64,000 nucleotides of DNA from Aschersonia sp. MBC 622. Lineage: Eukaryota; Ascomycota; Sordariomycetes; Hypocreales; Clavicipitaceae. Location: NCBI GenBank assembly GCA_030782805.1, contig JARJPL010000109.1:1-64000 (forward strand). Reading direction: 5' to 3'. Both the position numbers and the translations under genes were made by a program. Numbering within the stretch: the stretch's first letter is position 1; every line of letters starts with the position of its first letter. Positions 1-12,190 of the stretch are shown one piece after another. Under the pieces are notes generated by a model. That model was not told where the DNA came from. It saw only the letters and a list, made by a program, of their open reading frames with translations, and made no database searches.

Positions 1-2097
1 TATTATTATTATTATATGGTTTTTATTTCTACAGTTGGCCATGCTTGCGATGTGGTGATGATGGTGGTTCTTCTCGGATTGAGCTAGTTTTGCAGGCACC
101 AGAACTTGGCATGTGGCAGGGGTTGTGGTCTCGTCCTATTTCTTGGGTCAGCCCGCCGCAGGCCCCCAAAAATGGCGGACTTGTGAAAGCTTCCTCAAGG
201 TTCGGGCCCGATCACCGCTGCCGATCATGACAGAGTTTCCGCTGATAACAAAAAGCACGAAAGCAAAAAAAAAAAAATCACGGGCGTGTAGCGATTTCCA
301 TCGATCAGCTTTGGATGCAGCTGCCCCCAAGTACCGGGCTCCGCTGAGAATAAGGTGTTGTCATTGCCGGAATAGTGCGGCGGGCTGCCGGGTTCTTTGG
401 CCAGCCCGAGAGCGGATAGGGGGTGGCGGCAACCGAGTCACCGAACTGGGTCGGTCCCCCACGACTCCACGAGGCACTGAAGAGTCAAGACTACAAGACT
501 AACTGAAAATGATGACAGACGAGAGGATTATACGGACAAGGTCATAGAGGGACTTATCACAAGCTTTGCCGCGTATTTGGCACATGCTTGTACTGGTGAT
601 CAGTGATCAGTCAATGAATGGTTACTTAGTAAGTGGGTGACATTTGATGATTGCCGGCTGTGCTGTTCTTGATACAGCGGCTACATATCGACTTGATGAT
701 GGCTTTTGTCTCGGATGACGGGCGTTGACGCCGGAAACATTGTTGTACCAGTAATCCGTAAATAGGTAACTACCTAATTAGGGGTGCGCCCGCCACGCCA
801 CATTGTCTCTGCCCTGTCACACTGTTGACTCTGCATCGGCAGCGCCGCCCAGGTCGCCCTCTGGCCCTCTAACATTGTCCCTCGCACACACAATAGGGAA
901 CCAGCTGAAAGGCTTAACTAGCTCGTTAGTGCCCATCCAACGTTGGGCAGAGCAAGTCGTGGTGGCACGTGTGGTAGCCGCAGTGAATTTTTTTTTCTCT
1001 CTCTCTCCCAAACAAGGCTGGGCTATGTGGATAAAAGACTGGATGATGGGTGGCTAGGATGGGCTTACTCGCTTCTATACGCGTACTCGTAATTGTACTC
1101 TAGACCTGGAAACGTATTTTAGCCGAGCGCTGCTACTTGTGGATACTGCCATGTATTTATGCTACAGTCTTCAGTAGATATTTTAAAGGGGAATTTGGCT
1201 TCTCGGTGTCGCATGCTATCAATCGCCCCGAATTTCTCCACATCCAAAGTCCGCAAACTATCTCATTTTCTCTTTTTTTCTTTGGGGCGGCAAGATCTGT
1301 GCTGGATGTACCAGTAGAATCGTCAAGTGTCTCGCAACACCCAGTCTACACGTTACTGTTCAGTAGGTAGTCAATAGTGACCGACAACGTGAAGAGCAAA
1401 ATGCAACAGTGACACGCTCCCTATCCTACTGGGCACGCAAAACGTGACAGCAGTTGACGTAGCGGACTTAGCATCTGGTCAATGATTTATTTTACACGTA
1501 GCGTACCTCGTTGGACTCGTTCGCGGACCCGCCATCAGATGCCAAGTAACTTGCCAACTTGCCTAGCCAAAGTATGTATGGAGTAGGAGCTGATACTGGG
1601 CCAAGAAAGTGTATCAGCCCTTGAACCCCAGGGCTCGTGTGCTGGAGCTACTTTCTCGCCCACTGTTGTGCTCCGAGACCCCGCCTATCCCGCCTTGCCC
1701 GCATCTCGGGGTTCTTATTTTCTTTTGGGCCATAATTTGGTCGGAATTGATCCACCCGTTGCTGACCCAGCGTTTCGGGGCCTCGTCTACTTTAATAAAC
1801 TTCTCGGCTGCCTGTTCTTTGCGAGCTATTTCGTTTCTTCTTCCTCATATCGTTCGTTGTCCCCGTTCGTGGACCCCCCCGACGTATATTTTATCCTGGC
1901 TGGCCAGCTTGTTTACTCGGGCAAGGCTCAACCCGCGATAACCAGCCCGCTGCGTTTGTACACCCTGAAAACTGAACTCTTGCAACCTCTCTCTCTTGGC
2001 GGCGCATTTTTCTCCTACCGCAAAGAAACAATACACACTTCTTTTTTTTTTTACAAAAGAGCTGCCGCGCTTTGGCGCCGCGTCATTCTCATCCATC
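1..2097. other. Gene-free left edge and upstream region of the ABC transporter
   Basis: No reading frame here has convincing coding character; the short frames are low-complexity or overlap on both strands. The left edge begins with a TTA microsatellite. The last 100 bp before the transporter ATG are pyrimidine-rich, with a T-run at about 2041-2052, as in many fungal leaders. I could not identify a defined drug-response element by eye. Confidence 0.6.
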
Positions 2098-5000
2098 ATG
2101 TCCTTTGTGTATGGAATGACGGGCAGCAACGACGCCACTGCTGCAAAGTATGGTGTCGCCAACACTAGTCCGCATTACAACCCAGACGACGTCGATAACC
2201 ACGACATTTCCACCGAAGACGACGCGCAAAATGACAGCTCGCCTGCCGAAACCGTCGGCAAGGCTGACCTCGATGACACTGCCGAGATGAACCGTCGCAC
2301 GTCCGTTGTCCAAGCCCTTGCGCGAAGCTACTCGCGTGCTTCGGGTGCCGCCGGCGGCAATCCGTTTCTGGCCGGCCCCGACTCGCCTCTGAATCCCAGC
2401 TCGCCCAACTTTTCCGGTCGCGAGTGGGCAAAGGCCATTGTCGAGCTCGTCTCGCACGAAGGGTCCGCCTTTCGCACAGCCGGCATCTGCTTCCAGAACC
2501 TCAACGTCCATGGCTTCGGCACCGCCGCCGACTACCAAAAGGATGTTGGCAATGTCTGGCTCTCTGCCATGGGCAGCATTCGCGATCTAGTCACAAACAA
2601 CAAGCAGCGCATCGATATCCTTCGCAACTTTGATGGCATCGTTCGCCGCGGCGAAATGGTAGTCGTTCTTGGCCCGCCCGGTTCTGGCTGTTCCACCTTG
2701 CTAAAGGCCATCTCTGGCGAGATGAACGGCATTTACGTAAATGACGAGTCCTATCTTAACTACCAAGGTGAGTTTGCTGCGTCTCCTTCATTTTTTGCGA
2801 CGGGTGCCACGTGGGTGCGCAACCAGCTGCCGGCCTCTAGCTTTGGTGTTCCAGATCAAGTGAGACCTTGAGGGTCGTAGCCTCGCCCGGTGCGCTGCGA
2901 CTGGTTCATTATAGGGCAGCGCGACATTGTCGCAGATGGACGGCCCCGAATAAAGCCCAAAACTAACAGGGGTGTTCTGCACAGGTATCGGAGCCAAGGA
3001 GATGCACAAGCACCATCGCGGAGAAGCCATTTACACTGCCGAAGTTGACGTTCACTTCCCCCAACTGTCGGTCGGCGATACTCTCACATTTGCCGCCCGT
3101 GCCCGTCAGCCGCGCCAGCTGCCCCAGGGCTTAAATCGGATTGAATTCGCAAACCATCTTCGGGAAGTCGTCATGGCCATGTTTGGCATTTCACACACTG
3201 TCAACACCAAAGTCGGCAACGAATATGTCCGTGGTGTTTCTGGTGGTGAACGAAAGCGTGTGACAATCGCCGAGGCCGCCCTGTCCGGCGCACCCCTCCA
3301 GTGCTGGGATAACTCGACGCGCGGTCTGGACTCGGCCAACGCCATTGAGTTTTGCAAAACACTCCGTCTTCAGACCGAGCTCTTTGGCAGCACAGCTTGT
3401 GTCTCGATCTACCAGTCCCCTCAGACCGCGTACGATTTGTTTGACAAGGCCTGTGTTCTCTACGAAGGCCGTCAGATCTTCTTTGGCGACGCCAATGCCG
3501 CCAAGCAATACTTTATTGATCTTGGCTTCGAATGTCCAGCCCGTCAGACCACGCCAGACTTTTTGACTTCCATGACCTCGTCACTCGAGCGAATCATCCG
3601 CCCTGGATTCGAAGGGCGCACTCCCCGCACGCCTGACGAGTTTGCCGCTGCCTGGAGGAACAGTGCCAACTACAAGGCTCTGCAGGCCGAGATTGAGGAA
3701 TACAAGACAAGCCATCCCATTGGCGGTGCCGATGCCGAGGTCTTCCGTGCGCACAAACAGGCTCAGCAAGCCAAGGGTCAGCGCCCAAAATCTCCCTTTA
3801 CACTCTCGTATTCTCAGCAAATTCAGCTTTGCCTGTGGCGTGGCTGGAAGCGTCTCACCGGCGACCCCAGTCTCACTGTTGGCATGCTGGTCGGAAACTT
3901 TATAATGGCCCTCATCATTGGCTCCGTCTTCTACAACCTCAAGAAGAATTCTTCTAGCTTCTTCCAACGCGGTTCCCTTTTGTTTTTCGCCTGTCTCATG
4001 AACGCTTTCGCCAGTGCGCTGGAGATCCTGACACTTTATGCTCAGCGTCCCATCGTGGAGAAGCATTCGCGCTACGCTTTCTATCATCCGTCTGCCGAGG
4101 CCGTCTCGTCCATGCTTTGCGATTTGCCATATAAACTTGTCAACGGTGTCATCTTCAACCTGGTCATCTACTTCATGACAAACCTGCGGCGTGAGCCAGG
4201 GCACTTTTTCTTCTTCCTGCTCATCTCATACGCCACAGTCCTCGTCATGTCCATGATCTTTCGTACGATTGGTTCCGCGACTCGGACATTGTTCCAAGCG
4301 CTTGTGCCTGCCGCCATTCTTATTCTCGCATTGGTCATCTTTACCGGCTTTGTTCTGCCAACGAGATATATGCTCGGATGGTGCAGATGGATCGGCTATA
4401 TCAACCCGCTGTCCTATGCTTTCGAAGCGCTTCTCGTCAACGAGTTTCACAGCCAAGAGTTCCCATGCACCGACTTTGTGCCCAACCCAAATGTTGCTGG
4501 CTATGAGAATATTACTGGAGACCATCGCGTCTGCAGCACCATTGGCGCTATTCAGGGCCGTACCAGTGTCAACGGTGACCGTTATGCTGAAATGGCTTTT
4601 GGATATAAATGGGAGCACCGGTGGCGCAATTTCGGTATTGTCATCGCATTCATCGTCTTCTTCCTTACTTGTTACATGATTGCCGCCGAATTCGTTTCTG
4701 AGAAGAAGTCAAAGGGCGAAGTTCTCGTGTATCGTCGGGGCCACAAGCCGGTGGCTGCCGAGGCTGCCGAGAAGAAGCACGACCCTGAAGCTGCCATGGC
4801 AAACATTGGCCCTGTCGTTACAGCTGAGCTGAGCCGAGGCCAGGATGGTGGTCTGCTCCAGAAGCAGACCTCTGTGTTCCAATGGCACGACGTTTGCTAC
4901 GATGTCAAGATCAAGAGCGAAACACGCCGAATTCTGGATCACGTTGATGGCTGGGTCAAGCCCGGCACGCTCACCGCCTTGATGGGTGTCTCTGGCGCAG

Positions 5001-6898
5001 GCAAGACGACACTGCTAGATTGCTTGGCTGACCGTGTCAATGTTGGTGTCTTGACTGGTGAAATGTTTGTCGATGGCAAACCTCGCGATACATCTTTCCA
5101 GCGCAAGACTGGCTATGTGCAACAACAGGATCTCCATCTCCAGACAACGACAGTCCGCGAAGCCCTCATATTTTCCGCCGTTCTTCGCCAGCCTGCCCAC
5201 GTGCCGAGAGCGGAGAAGGTGGCGTATGTCAACGAAGTCATCAAGCTGCTGGAAATGGAGGAGTATGCTGACGCAGTTGTCGGTGTACCCGGTGAGGGTC
5301 TCAACGTCGAACAGCGAAAGCGCCTCACAATTGGTGTTGAGCTCGCTGCTAAACCACCTCTATTGCTCTTTGTTGATGAACCCACGTCTGGTCTTGATTC
5401 GCAAACTTCTTGGGCCATCTTGGATCTGCTGGAGAAACTTACCAAGGCCGGCCAAGCTATCCTTTGTACTATCCACCAGCCGTCCGCCATGCTCTTCCAA
5501 CGTTTCGATCGTCTTCTGTTCCTGGCCAAGGGTGGCAGGACTGTGTATTTCGGCGAAATTGGTGAAAGCTCAAAGACTATGACCGACTACTTTACTCGCT
5601 ACAGCAAAAAGGAATGCCCCGAAGCAGCCAACCCTGCCGAATGGATGCTGGAGGTAATCGGTGCTGCTCCCGGCTCGCACACCGATCTCGATTGGTTCCA
5701 GACCTGGCGCAACAGCCCCGAATACAGCGAGGTGCAGCAGGAACTGGAAAACATCAAGGTCGAGAAGCTGCAGGAAGCCGAATCTCTGGCTGGATCATCG
5801 CCGATTCACGAGGACCCTAACAGCTACCGCGAATTCGCCGCCCCTTACTCGGTTCAACTGAAAGAGTGCATTCATCGTGTCTTCCAGCAGTACTGGCGCA
5901 TGCCCGTCTACATCTATTCCAAGACGGCTCTCTGTACGCTGGTGGCCCTTTTCGTTGGCTTCGTCTTCTTCCGAGCACCCAACAGTGTTCAAGGCTTGCA
6001 GAATCAAATGTTTGCCATTTTCCAGCTTCTTACAGTCTTTGGACAAATTGTGCAACAGTCTATGCCACAGTTTGTGATTCAGCGGTCACTCTACGAAGTA
6101 CGTGAGCGCCCTTCCAAGGTCTATTCCTGGAAGGTCTTTATGCTCGCCCAGATCATTGTGGAACTTCCTTGGAATTCTCTCATGGCCGTCATCATGTACT
6201 TTGCCTGGTACTACCCAGTCGGTCTGTACCGCAACGCCGAACCTACGGGTCAAGTCACGGAGCGTGGTGCGCTCATGTTTCTCTATCTTCTCATGTTTCT
6301 TCTTTTCACGGGTACCTTTTCCACCATGATTATTGCTGGTTTCGAAACAGCGGAAGCTGGTGGAAACATTGCCAATCTCATGTTTACACTCTGCCTCATC
6401 TTCTGTGGTGTCCTCGCCAACGAGAACAGTCTTCCTGGCTTTTGGCACTGGATGCTCACAGTTTCGCCTTTTCGGTACATGATATCGGGCATGTTGGCGG
6501 TTGCCGTAGCCAATACGAATGTCGTCTGCGCCGACAATGAAATCGTCACTCTGCAGCCACTTGGGGGTACTTGCCAGGAGTATCTGGGAGCCTACATTGA
6601 CAAGGTCGGCGGGCACTTGCTCGACGAGAATGCCACCAAGGACTGCCAATTCTGCACGATTTCAGACACGAATACCTATCTTGCCGGCGTCAACAGCTAC
6701 TACAAGGACAGATGGCGCAACTTTGGAGTTCTGTGGGTCTACGTCATCTTTAACATTGCCGCTGCACTGTTTATTTATTGGCTTGCGCGGGTGCCGAAGA
6801 AGGGTAGCCTGAAGAATAACAAGGAGGATGCGAAGAAGGGTTCAGTGTCCGAGGTGACGAAGCAGTCTGAAAAGACGGCGGAGAAGGAGAAGAGCTAA
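2098..6898 (+). CDS. PDR-type ABC transporter (full-size ABC-G efflux pump)
   Basis: Predicted plasma-membrane pump that exports drugs or other hydrophobic compounds using ATP. Two exons, 2098-2767 and 2985-6898, with a 217-bp intron (GTGAGT donor, AACTAAC branch region, ACAG acceptor), encode 1527 residues. The order is NBD1-TMD1-NBD2-TMD2, the reverse order typical of PDR pumps. NBD1 has the family's degenerate sites: Walker A GPPGSGCSTLL near residue 192 (Cys replaces Lys), signature VSGGERKRV near 308, and WDN in place of a normal Walker B near 330. NBD2 has a canonical Walker A (GVSGAGKTT, about 890), a degenerate signature (NVEQRKR) and Walker B FVDEPTSGLDS near 1018. Two blocks of about six membrane helices each follow the NBDs. 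The ATG at 2098 gives the expected PDR N-terminus; an upstream in-frame ATG at 1996 lies in pyrimidine-rich leader. The substrate cannot be read from sequence. It converges with an MFS gene. Confidence 0.96.
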
Positions 6899-7162
6899 AG
6901 TTTCAATATTTCATGTTTCATGTTTATTGTTTGAATTGCGTTTTTTTTTCTCATTTTAAAATGGCATTTTGATATATCCATATACTAGACTTTACTATGG
7001 CAAAGCTCTAGACTTTGTAATAGACTTTATACACTTGTCCTACATTTGACGCATGTTATATTTCTGTTTATATTATACACTATTTTTTACGTATGGCTAT
7101 CACAACGTTTTCTATCCTAATTAAATCCACTTATCCATCATCTCGGCCACTTGACATCATTT

Positions 7163-8785
7163 TTAACGTCTGAATCTACTTTTACTGCGGATCGTTTTGC
7201 CATGAACAAGCAGCAAAACAGGTGCCAGAGTAAGAGCAAGGCCGACAAAGCCAAGCAGACTGCTAGCCCAGTCGTAGTCCAATCTCTCATACATGGGCTT
7301 GGCGGCCAGTGGCAAAAAAGCAGCAAAAATGTTTTCACCAAATGCAACAGCCGCGATTGCGCTAGCGGCAAAGGCCGAATACGCGTCTGTAATGTAGATG
7401 GTGGCAGCGTTGATGATGATCATGCTGGCAAACCCCACGAGCGCCAGCCCAATGGCCGTCACGATCCAGTGCGGCTGGTGTATGCTCCATCCATACATGA
7501 ACAGGCCCCCCGCGAGGGCAATGGGCGTCGCGGGGATGGACAGCTGCAGAATGGCTTCCGGCACGGGGTCGCCCGGCTTTTCGGCGTTGCGATGGGCGCT
7601 CGCAATGTAAATGTGCCGCTGAATCATGCACACGCCAAAGCCGAGGATCTGGCCGATGCCGACGGCGCTCTGAACGAGGCCGCTCTGGTACGCCGGCCAG
7701 CCAAAGGCGGAGCTGAAGACGAGGGGGATGGACTGCGTAAAGATGAAGACGAGGCCAAAGGCAAAGGAGGACCAGAGGGTAAAGAGGGCAATGGGCAGCT
7801 CGGTGGTGAGGAACACGGCGGAACGCGTCGTGACAGAATAAAAGTCGTGCAGGGCCTTGCTGACGTTTCCCGGCTCCTCGTCGCCGTCGTCGTCGCTGAT
7901 TGAGTCGCTGGGAAAGTATTTGTCGTAGAGAACGGATCCTCGCGTTTCTTTGAGAAGTAAAAAGACGGCGGGAAGTAATGCGCCGCAGCATATGAGCTCA
8001 ATCCAGAAAACCCTGCTCAATAATCTTGTTGGAATGAGATGAACACGACAAAGGGAGGAGGGGGGGCTCACCAGCGCCAGTCAAGAGGCTCAATCAGGGC
8101 GCCCAGTACGGGACCCATGGTGACGCCAAAGATGAGCGAAAACACGTAGCAGGTGAGCGGCAGGGCGCGTTCGTGGATATGCGGAAACATGTTGGCGGCA
8201 ATGGCGTCGGCGGCGCTCTGCAGCGTGCCGCCCGAGGCGCCGGCAATGACGCGGCAAACGACCAATGTAGCAAAGTTGTGAGCCAGCGCCTGTGGAATGA
8301 GAAATATCGTAAACAGCACATGACAAGTCTATTAAAAAAATACCCATTAGCAATCTTTTCTTTCTTTTTTTCCTTTTTTTTTAAATCGTGGCAAAACATG
8401 GCAATTGTATGGGGGGGTTTTTTTTTGGTCCTTTTATTACCAGATAAACCCTTCGCACGCCGTACGTGTCCATTAGTGGCAGCGTGACCAGGGGAATAAA
8501 GGCGGCTGCGGCGTTCCAAGCCGTGACGGAGAGAAAGTTGTATTCAAAAATGTCGTTGCCGAGGTTGAATTCATCGGAAATGATGTCGGCGGCCGTGGTG
8601 ATGGATGTTGAGTTGAGGCCGACTATAAAAGTGACGGTGGAGGCGGTCAATACGACGGTCCATTTCTTGCGCGCCGGCCATGTGTATGGGTTGCCGTAAT
8701 GAGTGTCCCATTCTGGCGAGAGCTCTTGGCGCATTTTTTTCAGTAAACACGATCTGTCTCGCAATATATGTCGAGACTTGTCCAA
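7163..8785 (-). CDS. MFS transporter (DHA1-like drug/polyamine type)
   Basis: Predicted proton-coupled antiporter of the plasma membrane, 483 residues. Three exons on the minus strand: 8785-8441, 8328-8072 and 8012-7163. Both introns have GT-AG ends (112 and 59 bp). The N-terminus has the SPEWD...NPYTWP lead-in common before helix 1 of fungal DHA1 carriers. Joining exon 1 to exon 2 restores the helix 2-3 loop DTYGVRRVYL and helix 3, then VCRVIAGASGG in helix 4 and LDWRWVFWIEL near helix 6, all standard landmarks. A charged loop (DDDGDEEPG) lies between the two halves. An alternative start at the internal ATG 8734 would remove 17 residues. The stop lies 264 bp from the stop of the convergent ABC pump. 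The substrate is unknown. Confidence 0.9.
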
Positions 8786-9422
8786 GTCTAAAGGGATAAG
8801 AATGCGAATGAGATGATGATGAATTGACGGCCGTGTGTGGAATGCGTCACGTGCTCTATCTCTGCCTTGTTAGTTGACTCGTCGAGTTTTTCTTATTCCG
8901 GATAATGTCTCATGGCGGAAGCGAGGTGCATGTTTGTTGGTACAAGTTCTCGATAGCTCTCGGGGATCCAATTGGAGGGTAATATTGGTTGTACATAGTA
9001 TTGATTCTTGTGGTTGTTTATTCTCATAAAGTAAGACGGGTCTCCACTGTTGCATAACTCACCGTTTGCATAATCCACTGTCTGCTGCCGTATGCGTCGA
9101 AACTTTGCTGCTTTTTTTTCGCAGCTTTTACGTCATTCATATTTAGGTCAGAGCAAGGCCGGCAGCAAAAGCTGGCTTGGTAAAGTTGAAGAGGGGGTCA
9201 TTTCATAACGGGAATTTCAATGGCAAGATGATCTACCGACTTTGACAGCACGGATAGATTCATGATGGAACATGGCGTGGGTTGCCAAGCCGATCTTGCC
9301 AAGCCGATTGATTCAGCCACCCGAACCACCCAGCCAAGACACACGCGCCCAGGGGGCCCCTGCCATTGACAAATAATATATCGCCAAGACAACTCTCTAT
9401 ATTAACCAAACGCGCTACTTAT
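8786..9422. other. Intergenic: MFS upstream region / downstream of lipase
   Basis: No convincing gene. It should contain the promoter and leader of the minus-strand MFS gene and the 3' end of the minus-strand lipase gene. Confidence 0.6.
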
Positions 9423-10826
9423 TTACTCCTCTGGCGGGGCTTTCGTATCGCTACCCGCAAACAAGTCTCGCACCTTTTCCGTGCAATTCTGACCAGCCGC
9501 AAGCGCCCTGCGGCCGTAGAACCGCTCATCAATCCATCCTACCCACTCCGGCATCGCCGCTTCCGTCGTAGCCGAGTGCTCCTGGCCCGCGTACAGGCGC
9601 AGATGGACCTCGTTGCCCGCCTCGCAGGACCTCTTCCACGCCTGCCGCGTCGTCTTCATCAGCACCGACGTGTCGGCCTCGCCCTGGACCACCAGCACCG
9701 GCGCCGGGGACCTGTCCCCCTGCGCGGCGCTATTATTCCTCTGCCACGCGAGCATCTCGGGCTGGCCCCGCGCGAGCTCGGTCGCGTTGACGATTTGCGT
9801 GAAATTGAGTCCGGCGACCATGGCAAACATGCCGCTGATGCACACCTGCATGCGCTCGGCCAGGTGCAGCCGCTTCTGCATGTCCAGCGCCACAAAGCGG
9901 CTGCTGTTGAGGGACGGCACCGCGCGCTGCAGGGCAAACGGAAAGTAGGTGAAGTAGCCAAGCAGCGCGGGAGTGGGCTCGCCGAGGTTATCAAAGAACA
10001 TGTCGATGAGGTACGTGGCCGGCGAGATGGCCACCGTGCCCAGGTAGCTCGTGTCGTTCTTGACAAAGGAGCTCTCGGCGAGCTTCCACACGGCGCCGCC
10101 GCCTTGCGAGTGGCCGGCGGCCACCCACTCGTCAGCCAGGACGGCTCCGAGCACGCGCCGGGCGGCACGGACCGAGTAGTACACGTCGTTGATGTGCGCG
10201 CGGTGCGAGAGGTACTTGTGGCTGGTGTAGTTGCTGCCGAGCCCCGCGTAGTCGGTCGCGACGACGGCGTAGCCGCGCTGCACGAGCGGCTGCCACGTGC
10301 CGTAGTCGTACATGTTGGGCCCGTTGGACGGCGCGCAGCCGGCAAAGAGGCCAATGGTGCCGTGCGCCCACGCCACGACTGGCAGCTTCTGCTGTTTCTG
10401 CTGCTTGCTGCCCTCCAGCTGCTGCTGTTGCTGCTGCTGCCGCGCATAGTTGCCGCCTTGTGGTAGGGCTATAAACGCCGTGGCCGGCACAATGGCCCCG
10501 TCGAGGTCGCGAGACGTGTATTGTAGACGAAACAGGCTCGTGCCCGAGCTGACAGTACGGTCGTTGGCGTTGAGCGTTTCAAACTTGAGCACCTCGCCCG
10601 GCGGCAGGCTGGTGCTAAAGTTGTCCGCCGTGGCGTAAAAGTCGCTGTCAAAGTCGAGGCCGACGGCGGTGATGTCGGCTGGCACGGCCAGGTTGATTGC
10701 CTTTTGGCATTCCTCACCACATCCGTAGGCTGGGTATGTGGCTTCTGGTAGGAAAAAGTTGGCAACTTGGTCTGCAGCCGTCACTGCGGCGACAGTTACC
10801 AAACATGTCCATGTCTTGACGTGCAT
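9423..10826 (-). CDS. Secreted lipase/esterase of the alpha/beta-hydrolase fold
   Basis: Single-exon 467-residue secreted hydrolase, probably acting on acylglycerols or other esters outside the cell. It starts with a signal peptide (about residues 1-18, ending near VTAA). The nucleophile elbow GHSQGG places Ser near residue 240. Asp near 385 (GEADTSV) and His near 417 (GQEHSAT) complete a plausible triad in the right order. WAHGTIG is consistent with the oxyanion-hole region, and YAVVATDYAGLG is typical of the fungal secretory lipase (LIP) family. Several N-glycosylation sequons (for example NFS, NYT, NDT, NSS) support secretion. A polyglutamine run near residue 130 comes from a CAG-type repeat, and another CTG repeat lies just upstream of the ATG (10841-10862). 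It is divergent from the glycosyltransferase gene. The exact substrate is not predictable. Confidence 0.88.
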   Translation of the reverse strand: MHVKTWTCLVTVAAVTAADQVANFFLPEATYPAYGCGEECQKAINLAVPADITAVGLDFDSDFYATADNFSTSLPPGEVLKFETLNANDRTVSSGTSLFRLQYTSRDLDGAIVPATAFIALPQGGNYARQQQQQQQLEGSKQQKQQKLPVVAWAHGTIGLFAGCAPSNGPNMYDYGTWQPLVQRGYAVVATDYAGLGSNYTSHKYLSHRAHINDVYYSVRAARRVLGAVLADEWVAAGHSQGGGAVWKLAESSFVKNDTSYLGTVAISPATYLIDMFFDNLGEPTPALLGYFTYFPFALQRAVPSLNSSRFVALDMQKRLHLAERMQVCISGMFAMVAGLNFTQIVNATELARGQPEMLAWQRNNSAAQGDRSPAPVLVVQGEADTSVLMKTTRQAWKRSCEAGNEVHLRLYAGQEHSATTEAAMPEWVGWIDERFYGRRALAAGQNCTEKVRDLFAGSDTKAPPEE

Positions 10827-12190
10827 TATTCCGTTGATTGCTGCTGCTGCTGCTGCTGCTGATGTGGTGAATCAATCATCATCATCACAAGTACATGGAA
10901 TTGGCTTTGGGTGCTTTTATATACATTTCCCACAAAACATTGTGACGGGCAATCGCCCCATCTCAGCTCGCAACTTGTGCATTCGTCATCAAATGTTGGT
11001 GAAGCTGCCGCAGCAAGAATAGCGCCGGCTTTAACGAGGTTCTGGTCAGTGGCCGCCTTTCAGAGTTCAGGTGCCCCGGGCGGATTAGTATCGCTTGCCG
11101 GGGTCGCCATCAGCCAATACACACTTCCTCGGGAGGAAAAAAAAGAAGCATTCGGCACTGTGATGTAATCGGAAAATGAGATGTAGTGATGAACCACCGG
11201 CCGATCATCCCGGTCTATTGGTACAGCGCCAAGGCTGTGTACAGAGGGCTAGTGCCGGACAAGTCCGTGCCTGGTCGCCGCACATCCGGTCGCTGCCCGC
11301 GGCATGCCGGGTTCCTCGCGCCCGATCGCTACGGCCGCTAGCACAACGTTTGGTGGCTGGGCGGTCAGGCTGTATTAAGGGTCGCCGCTCGGTCTAGACA
11401 GTACGCTTAGACAAAGGACAGCAATTGGCCAACTTTTGTTATGAAAGACCGAGGCTATAACTTTTCTCTTCGTTAGTACTAGCCAATATTCCAAGCTTAC
11501 TAGGTAATTTCTTCGGCCGCCATTATCGAGCTCCCCGATAATCCGCGCCATCCAGTACCATAATAGTCAACGGTTGTTGATTTCTTATTATTATCGAGTG
11601 TTGAAATTTCAACGCGTTTATTTATTTTTTTTTTCTTTTTGAGACTTAGTCCACATTAGAGTTACACATTCCGCAAAGGAGTGGCTCCGAATGAGCCATC
11701 TTTTCACTAGGAGCGAGCATCATTCAAAATTAGACCAGGCATTTTTACATGTCTAATCTTGTTACAAATGCCTAATGACAACTGCTTTGATAGGTACTGT
11801 TGCAGTTCCAAAACTCGTCTCTCGGTGCTAGCCCAATTACACAAGAGAACCCGGCACGTGGCCGCGCCGCTAGGTGCTAGAGCCCTGTAGAAACGTGTAA
11901 GCCAAGATGGAGATTGACTTTGCAGGGTCCTAATAGTGTTGGGAGTCGACCCTGGAACTTGCAAACTTGGCGTACAAGCACAAGACTGTGGCCAAGCAAG
12001 CTATGCCCAATGTATTTGCATTCGTGTTGTATTTACGGTGCTGCCTCCTTTCTTCCTTTGCCTTCGTCTTGCACTCGTCAATGCCGTGCTTTACAAGGTG
12101 ATCTTGCAACTTGCAGCTCTCTGCGGTATGCAAATTCAACTTGGCAGGGCGTATACTTTACGACTGTGTTGAAGACGGATACCCTCAAAT
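10827..12190. other. Divergent intergenic region between lipase and glycosyltransferase
   Basis: About 1.36 kb without a recognisable gene, between two divergently transcribed genes, so it should hold both promoters. A CTG/GCT trinucleotide run sits at 10841-10862 immediately upstream of the lipase ATG. Confidence 0.6.

Noticed and set aside
113..502. 129-aa ORF near the left edge
   Set aside because: Lys-run and random composition, overlapped by other frames, no domain or signal.
9366..10466. 366-aa plus-strand ORF
   Set aside because: Antisense to the lipase; Arg/His-rich shadow produced by high GC.
11914..12190. Upstream open extension of the glycosyltransferase frame (493-residue ORF)
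   Set aside because: No family features, and it would replace the signal anchor supplied by the spliced exon at 12191.
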